64,000 bases of DNA from Eutypella sp. D-1 (Eukaryota > Ascomycota > Sordariomycetes > Xylariales > Diatrypaceae), in assembly GCA_023313575.1 (NCBI GenBank), contig JAJTTP010000004.1:2232001-2296000 (forward strand). The letters are read 5' to 3'. Position numbers and translations under genes: made by a program. Positions 35,707-48,288 of the stretch are shown piece after piece (position 1 is the first letter of the stretch; the number at the start of each line of letters is the position of its first letter). The notes beneath the pieces are model-generated. The model worked only from the letters and a program-made list of their open reading frames with translations, did not search any database and was not told the DNA's origin.

Positions 35707-37679
35707 CTATGCCGAGGCCTGTTTGTTTGTTTTGTCTTGTCTCCGTGGCAATTATGTAGGTAGGAACCCAGAAATAGGGGTGAGATGGGATGGGATGGGA
35801 TGGTAGTATGTTTGCCTGTCGCTATGCTCCGGACGTTTGTCTATGATGTTGATTTGCTGGCTAGCTAGCTCTGGCTGTGAGCTTGCTTGCGCCGGCTGGG
35901 AGAGATCCGGGGATTAACTTATCCGTTTGATATCGGTCGCTATACGTACGGGGTACATGTCTCCTATGTAAACACTTAAAGAGGCTCAAGTAAGTTGTGA
36001 GACTGACGGAGTGAGGGCGAATTGAGTCTGTACCTCTCGGCCCAGCCGGCTAGGTAGGTACGATAGGTGAAAGCTTCATCGGGGCAATCACTCACTGCGC
36101 AAAACGGCAGGCGCAGAAGTGTTGCTGAGTTGAGGTAGGTTGTAACTAATCAAGGACGTAATCGACCGCTTGTCCTGAGCGCACAGGTGCATGCATTCAT
36201 ATCGCTCCTGATTGTGGCCGATGTATCTCGGGCAGGCCGACCCTTATCTCCAACCCACGCGGGCAACAACACCAATAAGCAAACTATATACGTCAAGTAG
36301 GTCGGTAACCGCGTAGCACGATGGACTATGCTCGTACGGTGGCAGATTTCCCTTGGCTGTTATGTATTTATATCTGCTTCCTCTCCCGTCTTTAGTCTAG
36401 AAATTTTGTTCTTCATTCCAACTCACAACCTTCAGACACACTTTGAACCTGACCTACCCAACACAATTCTACTATAGATTCAACTTATTCTTTCTTTCTA
36501 CTACTCGATAAACTCTCCCAACCTTCACCCTCGACGGGGGGGAGGTTGGGGCTATATATAACCTATGGAATATCATTACAATCGTTGATCGATTACTTCC
36601 CTTCTTGCTCGTCTCGACGACGCACACTCCATGTAGGAGTTGAATGCCAGCAAGCACGCTCCCTTTCAATCTATATATATCTATCAACGACCTCGCCAGA
36701 ATGTCATATATATATTCCCTTCAGACACACACTGGGGCGATTCGTGGTCATTATCGACACACAATCCCCGAAGACACCATCATATTAACCGGCCTGTGCA
36801 AGACGACGGCTCCTCCCACACGGTAGAACTTCTATCCATTCTCTCCTATCTGTTCCCCTTCCGTCCGTCCGGTGTTTATTATTCGACTTAGTCCCTACGA
36901 CTACAAGCGATTTGACAACGCAAGCTGCTGATGGAGAAAGATGTCGCAACAAAAATGCGTATATTTGAGGGCCCAAAAGGGCCCGTCTACGGCTCTGGGG
37001 AAGGAAGGAAAAGAAGAAGAATCTCCCAAACCTAGCCCCGGGCGCTCCTTTTATAGGTGCCCAGTGTGGGCCCAAAAGGGCCCACATACTGGTTACGACA
37101 AAAGACTGTTCCAACCAGTCACTCAAATTCAGTCTGTCGGCCATGTCGCACATTGACATCGACTATGGGGACAAGGTTGACAACAACAACGACCCTTCTG
37201 TGTCGAGTTTCGCTGAGGAAGTTAGGGCTCACAAATGAACTCGAGCCTGTCCCGTCATAGCAAGGTCCTTCCCTTCCGAGCTGGCATCGTGAACACAGGC
37301 AGAAGAGGACTTCGCGCAAGGTCAGCCCTAGACATCAAGCTATGGCTTCTTGATAGGTCGCTCTGGCTGATCGCATGCTGGGTCCCGTACGAAGATGGCA
37401 TTGTGATGCAGGTGCAGATGCTCACCACCTTAGTGGACCATTCCGATGCGGTGCACGTCGTTACACTCCCTACCCTTCTGCGTACGACAGGACATATTCA
37501 ATGAATGTCTCACGTTGTGAGGCTCTTGTGTCCCAGCTAGGGCAAACACAGCAGCAACGTCCGACACAACTGCCAAGGGCGGCCACTAGGGGCAACACAA
37601 TATGGCCCTGCTACCGGTTTATCTACTAGCGCAGCCGACGATCCCGCCGCTGCAGCCAGCGCCTCGCCTGCCCCCACAG

Positions 37680-37751
37680 CCAGCGCTCTCCCGGCACCTG
37701 TAGCCAGCGCTCTCCCGGCACCTATAGCCAGCGCTCTACCGGCACCTGTAG
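37680..37751. repeat. 24-bp tandem repeat, three copies
   Basis: Three near-identical 24-bp units of the form CCAGCGCTCTCCCGGCACCT+GTAG, preceded by a more diverged unit. The unit is a multiple of three and open in frame on both strands (plus-strand peptide unit ASALPAPV). It could be a remnant of a coding repeat, but no gene around it is supported. Confidence 0.75.
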
Positions 37752-40700
37752 CTAATAAGAGCCTGTCTAATAACATAGCCGGACCTTTGCCGCGGCCGCT
37801 GGTCTTCTCGATGCTGATACCCTCCAACTTACCAGAACCCTAGCCAATCCCCCAGATTTAGTCCATCTCAGCAAGAAAAAGTAATGAAGGGCAACCGAAA
37901 CCCCCGTCAAGAGCTGCAACAAAGTTCGATGCGAAAAAAAAGTGGACGTTACTTGCCCCATAGCCGGGCAAGACACACTAAATGAAGAAGAGCTCACTGA
38001 GCTAGGGGCGGGGTTCTTTGGGAAGACGACAATACACGCCGATATGAGCCTAGTCCCAGACCACGGCCCCCGATGAGGACGACGCAGCCTCAGCTCCCGG
38101 ATGCGCGAAGTCGACTGCAGTTAGAGGCGGGTTGCGCTGGACCGGCGACTCGTCGCAGCAAAATAGCGTCTCCGAGCTACCGGGGAGTACGAAGAAGCAG
38201 CGACACACTAAGGAGACCCGAGAAAGAAGGGTCAACAATGGGGCTGGATATGTATTTAGCTTCTTTGCCTTTTCGTCGTTATCGTTATCACTGCTGCTAG
38301 GTTCACTGACCCGTACCTCAAGAGCAAGAGTTTATTGCAATATACAAATTCTTGTTGGAAAGGGGTTATCCTACATCGTAGTTAGTATGTGATGCCAGGT
38401 CCCTTAGGTCGTTGTTCATACCATAAAGGTATCGTTGTGTTAGGGTTTAAAGACCTTAGCCTTCAGGATAGTGCTGCCTGCTGCTGCCTACCGTTGCCTA
38501 AGGTCTTTCAGACCTTTATTCCTCTGGGTAGTGGGGTCTTGTATTTAGTCATGCCCTCTCGCTGGCATTACGGACAGAGTTACAGAATATCACCTCTGTT
38601 GCATAGTTCAGTACTCTTCTTCTATCGTGACGCCTTCGTTGTTATTCATGTGTTATAAGATCAGCTTCGCATAAAGGAAGATGTTGAACTTGCTTGGGTC
38701 CGCCCTTTATAGGAGTGCTTGCGTACGATCAAGCAGATATTAGCTATCTTGACCGTGAGCAGCTATCGTGGCGACGCTGACGACGAGGCCACACCTAGCG
38801 CTTTAATCATAGTTCGATTCCTCGTCTTGTTATATACCAGTCATGAGGACATAGACTAGAATGCTATCAGGCTCGATTAAAAGAAAATATCTATAAAGAG
38901 TGTGGTTATCGGATACAATACAACAGAGGGCTTCAAGTCCGGTGATCGCCAGGATACATATGTAAAGGTGTGCGCTCTATAACCTAAGCCTGGTGATCCT
39001 TTTCTTTACGGTAACAGACGAATCTTACCTTATAGTTATCTGTTTACTTCGATCCTCTAGACGCAGTATCTACATAGTGACCGGGTTGCCCTGGGCACCT
39101 TGCCAACCTCCATCCCTGACCAGGACATATATATTTTGGTCCTTTGTTGTTGCTACTATGTATGAGCCTCATCAGCCTAGCCGCAGATTCAATCTAACGG
39201 CCTAAATGAGCCTGGTACAGATGGTAACTCCCTGGCCGAAAGTCACCTCGAGGAAAGGGAAAAGAATGCTTTCCGCTGCCTTTGCATCATTGGTAACTTA
39301 GGCAACTGGGTAACGGGATTTTACTCGGGAGAACTTTTGTCAGGATGTAAGCCTTATATATTTTGCAGGCCTAACTGAGTAAGGAAGATACGATGGTGTT
39401 GATACTGTTTAGACCCCATTGCATCTTTGATTGATTAAGCTTATAAATATGGGATAAGGAAGGTCAATTATACTACTTCAAGGGAAACGACGATAACAAG
39501 AAGCAAAAGGGTATACGTTTCCGGCGCGTAGAGAGTTGTTTTAGGCACGGACGGGGTTTTCGATATATTAAATACATCCATCCTTGAGGACACTGATATG
39601 CCTCGAAACAACCGGTTCGGGGTTGGGGCCTGAGACCGCGTCAAGGCTTTCTCCTGTGGGCAATCGTAACTACTCAAATTTCTTCATACCTCGAGAAAAT
39701 ATCATTCGCCCTGGCGTGATACAGCTGCTCAAAGAAAAGATCTCTTATCTCATGACCCTGGCCTGTTCATCGGTTACTTTGAGGTCTTGTTAAGCATGAA
39801 CACACCTATACACGCACGCACACACTTCTACTGCCTCGGTATAATCCGAATAATCAGCCAAATAATGGAAGAAGCCTGGTGCAATTGTGATTATGCACTA
39901 TATATTTCCTTGTTATTCGAACTTGGTGTTCTACTTAAGTATGGAAGCACAGCTTTCCTCCTTATGAATTCTAAATCTAGGCATTCTTATGGCTCAAATC
40001 TGCAGGCATCTCGAGGGTATCAAGTATCAGGATCGTGATCAGGATTGCCTGTCTCGGACGGATATGTCGTTCAGAAGAGCCCACCTGCCGTTGATCAGAA
40101 CGCTGCCACATGTGATGGTTTCACCCAATGTAAGAAGCCAAAGGTTCTCATATTCTTTCAATATTCGAGGGGCGAAGTATAAAGACGTATTAGCAAGTTT
40201 CAACATCGGAAACCTAGACAATATACCCTAATATTCGTAAAAGGCTATCGTGAACATGATCGTGATGTTTGGCCTGGATTAGGGGATTATCCCTTAAGGC
40301 TTGGCGTTGATGCGAAAAGAACCCGATATGTGCATAATTGCTCTAATTTATGTGATAACTCGGAATGATGCATATGTAGTGGAGTCGTCAGAATAGGGGT
40401 AGGCACCGAGTACTCTGTATCATTTGACGTACCTGGGTAGGATAACTTATATCATAATCTCTCTTTTATTATAATAGTATGAAGGTAGATCCATAGAAAG
40501 ACGCTACACTGACGTGGTCTTAATATTGCCCGGAGGAAACGCATCAACTTCATTTAACTGGGATACCGCCCGTCGCTCTTGTCATCCCCTGCTAGAATGA
40601 GAACGCTTCGCATGCTATATAGTATCTACTGCCGTTGATGCTGAACGCCATATGTTGAGTATATCAACGAGAAGCCAAACTACGACCCCGAGATCGTTTG

Positions 40701-42365
40701 AAGGGAATTGCGCGACAGCTCTGGCCCAGGCGACGATCGCGAAACTACGTGGTATTTATACTATTCCCTCAATTCACATAATAATAATGCAACGATTGAT
40801 CATGGAATGGGATGAGTTGGCGGCAAATGTGCTAACCCCTATCTGCGTGCGGAGACTAAAGACACACGCCTTCCATACGCGCAGTCCTGGTTCTCAAACC
40901 CATACCATGTCCCATCCTCATGGTCCTGGAGCCAGTTCGCCGCGCTATATAGAAGATCTAATTACACCGTCTAGTGTATGCCTCCGTAGTCACGATCAAG
41001 ATACCGACAACCCCGAGAGGAGGACAAACGAACCAACCGACAACCCAATGAAACTGATCTCCCTCTCGCAGCAGCTTTGCCACGAGACTACTGCGACCCC
41101 TGTGTATTGCACAGCAGTCCTCGACGCGGACGATCTGTTCCACTGAGCCTACGTAACTCGCACCGTCCTGGACTCTGTGCCGTGAGCCGGGTGCCCGGCA
41201 CCGCTGGCAGCGCGAGGGGGGAAAGAAATGCGGTCTCAACTCCGGACAGGAGAGTGTAATTCCTAGGTGCCGCCGGGGGGGAAGGGGGGAGATGGATATA
41301 GCGGGAATTCAGACAAATACACCTGCGTTTCCATGTCCGAAAGTATTTCGTCCGCCTTCCCATGTCATTGTACCCGAGCCGCCACCACCACTTGCCGCTA
41401 CCTATTCGCTATTTGTAACCTGGGAAAATCAAGTAAAGCCAAAACTGGAGCCATACCGCTGTCGCACGCGGCCTTCTATCGGTCGGTACAGCATGCCGGA
41501 TAGGCCCGGAATGGCCTCGGAGCCTTTTGGTACGTCGTTCGCTCACCTCTCATTCATAGTATTAGTGATCCTGGACATAGGCCTAGTGTCCACAGACCCC
41601 ATATCAAGCGCCACCGCGGCGGCGGCGACGGCGGGTGACTACGACGGCAGTAAACGTGAGCTGGAATAATCTTATTCACTCGCTATGGCATGGACAGGAT
41701 CGAATAGCCGAGCGGGGATGCTGAGCGCAATCGGGATGCACATGGGATGAATACACGCTGCCTACCTTTTTTATGATGCTTTGGAGTTGCCCGGATCTTC
41801 TTCCTCGGTGTTTCGTCTCTGAGAAGTCCTTCACAATGGGTAAAATGGCGGCTGGTTACCTTTTCGACGGGGCAGGATCTCCATTGGCGATAGGCGAGAG
41901 CCCGAAGAAAAACAACACTGCGTAAGTAGATAAGTATGAGAAAATAGGCAGGCCTTCGCTTACAACACGGACCCCATATTTCACTGACTCTCCTGGGCCC
42001 TTAGGTATGTATGTCGGTATATATATCGTCTTGTGTCGTCTATTGACCGATGACATAATATTCACTAATGCCTCCTTATATCCGCATTATTCTCTCCATC
42101 GCAGGCTCAATCACCAATCCCAGTTGAGTCTCACATGTTAAGGTCCTCCCTTTTGCCCTTCCAGCGGTTGTGGGAGGGCGACAGCTGTGAGAATGGCAGC
42201 TCGTACGTAGGTGTGACGTAGCGTGTGATGTGAGGCTTATGAATACAACCATGGCTGCGTATCTCTCCCTCCCTTTCTCTCTCTCTGCTTACGGGATGTA
42301 GCAAACGCATGAGCTGCTACGCTGTTTCTGCACTGCTGCTGCTGCTACTATCCGATTGAATTCTA

Positions 42366-42460
42366 GTAGGCCTCAGGTACGCCGAGATCGTTAATGGAAC
42401 AGTATTCTTTCTGCTTCTTACGCAAAAAAGGTCCGCATAAAACATTGTACTGAGGCTTTC
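42366..42460. mobile_element. TA-flanked MITE, copy 1 (95 bp)
   Basis: Flanked by TA on both sides (42364-42365 and 42461-42462). Its ends are inverted repeats (left GTAGGCCTCAGGTAC; right, reverse complemented, GAAAGCCTCAGTAC). It is related over its length to the copy at 46570-46684: both contain GGTACGCCGAGAT near the left end and a TTCT..GCGTA/ACGCA...AAGGTC..CATAA...GAGGC/GAAGC block at the right. TA target duplications suggest the Tc1/mariner superfamily. Confidence 0.68.
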
Positions 42461-44194
42461 TAGAATTCTATCGGATATGGTTCTCTTCACGATGGCCAAG
42501 GAGTCAATTAGACCGAGCACGTGGATTATGTAAGTAGGTACGTTATGCATGTATGCATGTACTTAAGTAAGCAATCAAAAAACCTCCTAGCATCTGGTAC
42601 CTACCTACCTACATCCTACCTAGCACTGCAGAAGAATGGAATTCGGTTGATATAACTTAGCGGAGGGAGACTAGTTTCTGATTGGCCCGCGCGGACTTTA
42701 CAGAACAAGACTTGATAGGTAGGAAGGAAGCAACGGGCAAGACAGGGTGCAAACCCCAGGGATCTTTGCCTTTGTCTTGTCTGCATTTAGCAACCGAACG
42801 TTATGCACACACGTGGACACGATAGATCATTGGTAGATAAACGGGACGGGAGTGCGCGGGGGGCCGGGGGGGGACCTCACGAGCAGCAGCCGTCAGCCCT
42901 GCATGGTTGGTGAAGGGCCTATGTATGTATGTACATGCCCGAACAGAACGAACAAGCCAGAGAGAGCTAAGCTGGACTGGGAAATTGTAGTAAGTAAGTA
43001 AAGCAGCATCAGTTGGTAAGCAACCAAGCAGGCAAGCTGGGACGCGGCAGCAGCAGCAGCAGCGCGGCAGAACAAAGGCAGCAGCGGCGGTACCTACCGG
43101 TGGACGGACGGGCGGGGGCTTCCAGAGCCTGCCAGGGCTGCTGCTGCGGGGCGGGCGCCTACCGGGGCGCTAAAATGGGGGCAGAAAGTTTGGGCGGGCA
43201 AAACCCTGAACATGGGAGTGGGTCCCTCTTTTTGGGTTATGTCACCCCCCCTCCGCCCCCCCAATCCATGGGGATTGTTCTGAAGCTTTCGCAGCGTTTC
43301 CACGGGCTAGGCTGGGGGGGATTCTTCTTTTGTAGACCCCTCCTTCGGGCAGTTGTAACTTCCTCAATTCCCTTCGTCTCATGTCATAGGTAGATCCTGC
43401 CATCCCACTTGTGTACCTAACTTAATACCTACCTGTAGTTGTTAGTACCTAAGTAAGTAGGTACCTTCCCACCCACCTGGACACTTACCGAAGGTGATGT
43501 AAAACGGGTTTTCTACTTATGCCTTGTTGGTTCTTGCACCTTTTCCAAATCCGTTCCTGGCATTGAATCGAAGTTTCAGGTAAGAGAATTTAACTGTTAC
43601 GTCTTTCCTTTTATATCTCTTTCTGCATATACATGTAATATACTTGTTTTCCCTCAGTAATCCTGCCAGGAATTATTGTATGCATGTTGTATATACAAAG
43701 GCGGAGAGCTCTAACAGCCCGTAGAAGCATCTTGACCCTTCCAGCTTGCACCTTCCACCTTGGAACTACCTACCCTGTCACCTAAGGTATATACATAACA
43801 GTGGTACCTAAATGATCCACCGCGGGCCTCCGAATTCTCAGCCGCCTCGTCTGGATTTTTCTACCTTCCCGCCCCCTCCATCCCCAACTTCTTAAAAACA
43901 CACAATCATATTCGCGAAATCAAAAGCATAACAACGATAAAAAACTAACTGTGAAGGGAACCATCTCCTAGACAACATTGACACATATCTTGAGATTCGT
44001 AACTACATTACGGAGTTATAACAAAGTGCATACGCGAAAGCTAGAAAAGCAACTTTTTTACCCCACTTCCCATTTTCCAAATCCCACTGCCCACTTCCCA
44101 CGATCTGCAGCAAAACCCTTATAACTTTTACCTACCTTATTCCTTTCAAATCACCCGCTAAATCACCCGCTCAACTAAACCATCATCAAATAAG

Positions 44195-45025
44195 ATGGCG
44201 CAGACTCCTGAAGGTAAGCTACTTTTTTCTTCCATGTTCAATATTCACCACCGGTTGCCACAATTCATCCGAACAAGCTCTCCCACCCCCCCTTGCCTTC
44301 CTCTATCTCTCCCTCTAACATATCCCAAATAGTCCTCTGGGCCCAGCGCTCCTCCAGCTCCGACCCGGAGAAGAACTTCATCTACCTCACTATCTCCGTC
44401 CCCGATGTACCCGAGAAGAGCTTCAAGCTCGACCTGAAGCCCACCACCCTGACCTTCGATGGCCACTCCGACACTCTGAAGCGCGACTATCACGTCCAGC
44501 TTGAGTTTTACGCCGAGATCGACCCGGAGAACAGCAAGGTCCACCACACCGCCCGGAACGTCGAGCTCAAGTTGCGCAAGAAGGAGCTCAACGACGAGTA
44601 CTGGCCCCGTCTGCTCAAGGAGGCCAAGAAGCTCCAGTTCCTCAAGACCGATTTCGACAAGTGGGTCGACGAGGACGAACAGAACGAGGCCCCCGAGGAG
44701 GACTTCTCCCAGTTCGGCGGCATGGGCGGCATGCCCGGAATGGGTGCGTATATCACTTGACTTGACTTGACCCCTAGTATTACAACTGACCTAGACGGAC
44801 ACGACTAACGCGCAACTTCTAGGCGGCGGAAACGACTTCGGCGGCATCGACTTCTCCAAGCTGGGTGGCGGTGCCATTCCTGGCGCCGAGGATGATGAGG
44901 ATGAAGAAGACGACGATGACATGCCTGGTCTTGAGGGTGAGGAGGAGCAGGCGGAACAGGCGGAGGAGCCGAAGGACGCCGGCAAGGCCGAGGGCAAGGC
45001 CGAGGGCAAGAAGCCCGCCGAATAG
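44195..45025 (+). CDS. SBA1: Hsp90 co-chaperone p23 (Sba1/Wos2)
   Basis: Cytosolic co-chaperone that binds the closed ATP state of Hsp90 and slows its ATPase. Three exons (44195-44213, 44333-44743, 44823-45025) encode 210 residues. The protein begins MAQTPEVLWAQRSS, the usual start of the CS domain. The CS domain continues through KNFIYLTISVPDV, LDLKPTTLTF and EFYAEIDPENSK to VELKLRKKE and EYWPRLLKE. KTDFDKWVDEDEQ follows, then a Gly/Met segment (GGMGGMPGMGGG) and an acidic tail of Asp/Glu runs ending GKAEGKKPAE. Domain order and length match fungal p23 proteins. The introns interrupt codon 7 and the Gly-rich linker. Confidence 0.95.
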
Positions 45026-45317
45026 ACTCCCCTGCCTATCTATAAAGCCTACGGTGGAAGACAGCGTAGCGCGCCTCGCGTGTAGGTGCCTCACTAAGCC
45101 TGCCACTTCTCATCTGTATTATCACAGGCTAGACTACAACGACCCCTGGTTCCCGTCCGGCTATCTCGCCACCACGACTCCACCACACCTTCCCCCTTCA
45201 TAGCTGGATCATATCATGTCACTGTCTCCTCGGGGTCTGGGGTCTCACATCCTGCGGCATCTCTAGAGTGTATGGCGAGAGAAGAAAGAGGAGAGAGAGG
45301 GAGAGAGAGAAAGGGGG

Positions 45318-45403
45318 AGGGGAAGGGAAGGGAGGGAGGGGAAGGGAAGGGAGGGAGGGGAAGGGAAGGGAGGGAGGGGAAGGGAAGGGAGGGAGGGGAA
45401 GGG
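45318..45403. repeat. G-rich 19-bp minisatellite
   Basis: The 19-bp unit AGGGGAAGGGAAGGGAGGG is repeated without change about four and a half times, starting at 45318, 45337, 45356, 45375 and 45394. It lies about 290 bp downstream of the p23 stop codon, on the sense strand. Confidence 0.92.
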
Positions 45404-46569
45404 CAAAGCAAGATATAAAAAGACGGTGTTCTTTTTTAAACTTGGTACATTTGGTTGGTTGATCGGCTGGTTTGGTTTGGTTAGGCATGGACGAGAGAGG
45501 GGCTATGTCATGTTCTTCCATCTTCCATCTTCCTCTTTTTTTTCGACCCCAACGCCGGCTAGATTCATCATCATCATCATCATCGTCGTCGTCGTTATCT
45601 ATCATCCATCATCTATTGTCATCGGCCCTTCCTCCCACACGACATGACATGAGAAATGAAAGCAGAAAAAAACTGAATCCGATGAGACCATAAGGATGAC
45701 CACCAGGTGAACGAAACTTAATTGTGACGACTCTTTTGCTACCCCCCTCTTTTGGTTCCTACGTGACGTCTGCATGCCGAACTGGACATTACACAGGTCT
45801 ATGTATTATATATATATATATATACCTATTGCCTGGCGCGCGTGCAAGGATAAACTGGCGTAAGGGGTGGTAGTAGGTAGCGCAATTAGCTTATATATAA
45901 CGACCCCCATCCCCCTCCCCCTCCCCTCCCCCGGGGTCTTGTTTTGGATGATCTAAACTCATGACAAGGCAGGCAGGCAGGCAGGTTAATTCGTGATGGA
46001 AACTGTAGATCGTAAGCTCTGGATCGTGTGTAAATGGCGTGGCTGGTTTTAGTTACGTAGGTGTAGTGGTTCCCTTCCCCCTTAAAAAAGAAGGGGGGGG
46101 GGAAGGTTAGAGATAAAGTCGATATGCTGGAACTACCGCTCTACTGGAGGGAGGGAGCATCTTAACTGAGTGTCTCCTGTGTGGACTGCGGGTTCTGGGC
46201 GTCTTTAGACTGACTGACGGCTTGCATGTAAAAGAAAAATAAATAAATAAATAAAAATAGGGGGGCTGTAAATCCTTTCGCTAACTGAGGTAGGTAGCTG
46301 CCGACTGAGGGGGGAGGGAGGCGCAGGGGCAGTCTTTTACATACATCTTTCAATACGGTCCAAAGACAGCGACACAGCTTTGTCTCTTAAGCAAGACCAA
46401 TGGGGGGGGGGAGGGGGTGTTTATGAAGAGGTTTTATTTGTCTGCTATGATTCGGAGACTTTAATTCCCCCAACCCTCCCTGTCTGCCCTGTCCTGTCCT
46501 GTCCTGTCATGTCTTTTTTGCCTATTAGGTGAAGGCATAGCTGCGAATATTCCGATAGAAGTCTAATTA

Positions 46570-46684
46570 GAAGGCCTCACTCAGGTACGCCGAGATATCA
46601 TAAATTTTCGCCAGTCAAGCAATATATTATTTCCGCTACTTCTGGCGTAGGGAAGGTCTACATAATATTTGTCCTGAAGCCTTC
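46570..46684. mobile_element. TA-flanked MITE, copy 2 (115 bp)
   Basis: Flanked by TA (46568-46569 and 46685-46686). The ends are inverted repeats (left GAAGGCCTCA; right, reverse complemented, GAAGGCTTCA). It shares sequence with 42366-42460, notably GGTACGCCGAGAT near the left end, and is longer because of an AT-rich insertion in the middle. It has no coding capacity. Confidence 0.7.
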
Positions 46685-47079
46685 TATAGCTGTGAAGGAA
46701 GGTTCTCAAGAGGTTCAGTTGATAAACTCAGGGCTGTCTGGACCAATCATAATACAGAAGAAACCCCGACCTTCACCTTAGCTAGTTGCTTAGCCACTCA
46801 CTCGAGAACGATGTCATTCTTGGGTTCCTGGACCCACCAGCCACTCTTTCTGCCCCTCACCCGAAGAACGAAGAAGGTTAATATGTATGTCTGCAGTTAT
46901 ATGCCAAGCCTTTATTATCGATAAGATACTTCTTGGCATCCCGGACCCTGTCAGTTCACCCCAGCCCTGAAGCCAGGTCGAGCGGGTACTTGTTTTAGAG
47001 GTTGCCCAGGTGCCCAAGGACAAGGTTGTCGTTAGGGAGTTAGCCCGCCCGCTATTAACCTCAGCCATTACGCAACACA

Positions 47080-47142
47080 GTAGCAGCAGCAGCAGCAGCA
47101 ACAACAACGACGACGACGACAACGACAATCAACGACGACGTA
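47080..47142. repeat. AGC/AAC/GAC trinucleotide tract
   Basis: Runs of AGC, AAC and GAC triplets follow one another, upstream of VPS24 and probably in its leader or promoter. Confidence 0.8.
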
Positions 47143-47420
47143 ACGCCCGCCAACGCAACCATTTCATAATTACCACATCTCCTTTAATAACAGCCAACGC
47201 CCTTCCCCCCACCCCCCTTCTCATACCGCGATTTCCACTGCACTCCTCTACACTCCGACTACACTCCACGACAGTATCACGAAAGACGCCTTACCGACGA
47301 AACAACCAAGCGGCGATCGAATAAAGCGCGCATACATCTTTCTAAGACAAGAAGGAGAAGAAGAGAAGAAAGAGGAAACCCTCCGTCCGCCGTTGTTGAA
47401 CACCTTCCCGCAAGAGCAAG

Positions 47421-48288
47421 ATGGAGGGTCTCAAGTCTCTCTTCGTCAAGCCCGACCCCAATGCACAGGTACGGATACTCCCTCCTGGATCTTGGATTCC
47501 ATCCCCATTTCCCTTCCCCTTTCATTATTGTTCCCATTATTGTTCCCATCAGGTAGAAAATTAGGTACCAAGATAACTAACTAAAACCCCCCTTCAATGC
47601 CCCCCCCAACGAACAGATGCGCAAGTGCAACGCCCTAATCCGGTCCAACATCCGCAAACTCGACCGCGACATCGCGCAAGTACGACAAGTAGAAGCCAAA
47701 ACCCGAAACCTAATCCTCGCCGCAGACCGGCGGGCCCAACGCCTGGAAGACGCCGGACGCCGGGGCCAAGCGCAGCGCGAAGCGCGGGACTTCGCGCGCG
47801 AACTCGTACGGACGCGACGGACGGCCGCGCGCCTCGTAACGTCCAAGGCGCAGCTCGCGAGCGTACAGATGCAGGTGAACGAGGCGTTCGCGGTGCGGCG
47901 GATCGAAGGGTCGATCCGGGCCAGCGTGGGCGTGATGCGCGACGTCAATTCCCTCGTGCGTCTGCCCCAGCTCGCGGGCACTATGCAGGAGCTCGGCATG
48001 GAGCTCATGAAGGCCGGGGTAATCGAGGAGATGGTCGGCGAGACTCTACCCGTCGATGAGGATGGCCTTTTTGAAGATGAGGATGCCGAGGCTGAGGGCG
48101 AGGTCGATAAGGTCCTCGGTGAGATCCTCAAGGGTCGCATGGAGAAGGCGGGGACTCTGCCCTCCGCCCCTGTTGCCCAGGAACCTACGACTACTACCCC
48201 GGCTACTGCGGCCGCCGAGGAAGATGATGAGGAGCAGGAGGCTATGATGGACCAGATGCGGAATAGACTCGAAGCGCTGCGGAGCTGA
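47421..48288 (+). CDS. VPS24: ESCRT-III subunit Vps24 (CHMP3)
   Basis: ESCRT-III protein that co-assembles on the endosomal membrane and supports formation of multivesicular bodies. Two exons (47421-47468 and 47617-48288), phase-0 intron, 239 residues. The first exon codes MEGLKSLFVKPDPNAQ and the second starts MRKCNALIRSNIRKLDRDI, reproducing the family's start (hydrophobic helix 0, then PDP-x-x-Q and the basic RK-x-LDR helix). The coiled-coil core covers about 20-170. The C-terminal third is acidic (DEDGLFEDEDAEAEGEV) and ends in a helix, MMDQMRNRLEALR, that fits a MIM-type motif for binding Vps4. The length is that of a typical Snf7-family protein. Confidence 0.93.

Larger units (their letters stand above)
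34943..44194. other. Gene-poor 9.2-kb region
   Basis: No gene could be supported across this stretch. It contains tandem repeats (35493-35561, 35687-35706, 37680-37751), a pair of 16-bp GGGCCC-type palindromic motifs (36969 and 37068), and one TA-flanked MITE (42366-42460). Open frames in 36.5-38.7 kb and 40.6-41.7 kb lack domains, credible splice structure or consistent codon bias. The last 0.5 kb is the promoter of the p23 gene. Confidence 0.55.
45026..47420. other. Intergenic region with repeats and a MITE
   Basis: Contains a G-rich 19-bp minisatellite (45318-45403), an AAAT run near 46235-46256, the second TA-flanked MITE (46570-46684) and a trinucleotide tract in the VPS24 leader (47080-47142). 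No gene is supported. Confidence 0.55.

Noticed and set aside
38790..38840. tRNA-like T-loop (GTTCGATTCC) with flanking GACGAGG/CCTCGTC pairing
   Set aside because: Only about 45 bases lie between the pairing arms, so no anticodon and D arm fit; not a tRNA gene.
40652..41146. 164-codon plus-strand frame in the gene-poor region
   Set aside because: Begins with a non-ATG codon, shows no domain, signal peptide or codon bias.
41292..41669. 125-codon plus-strand frame starting with ATG
   Set aside because: No recognisable domain and no supporting promoter or splice features; kept only as a possibility.
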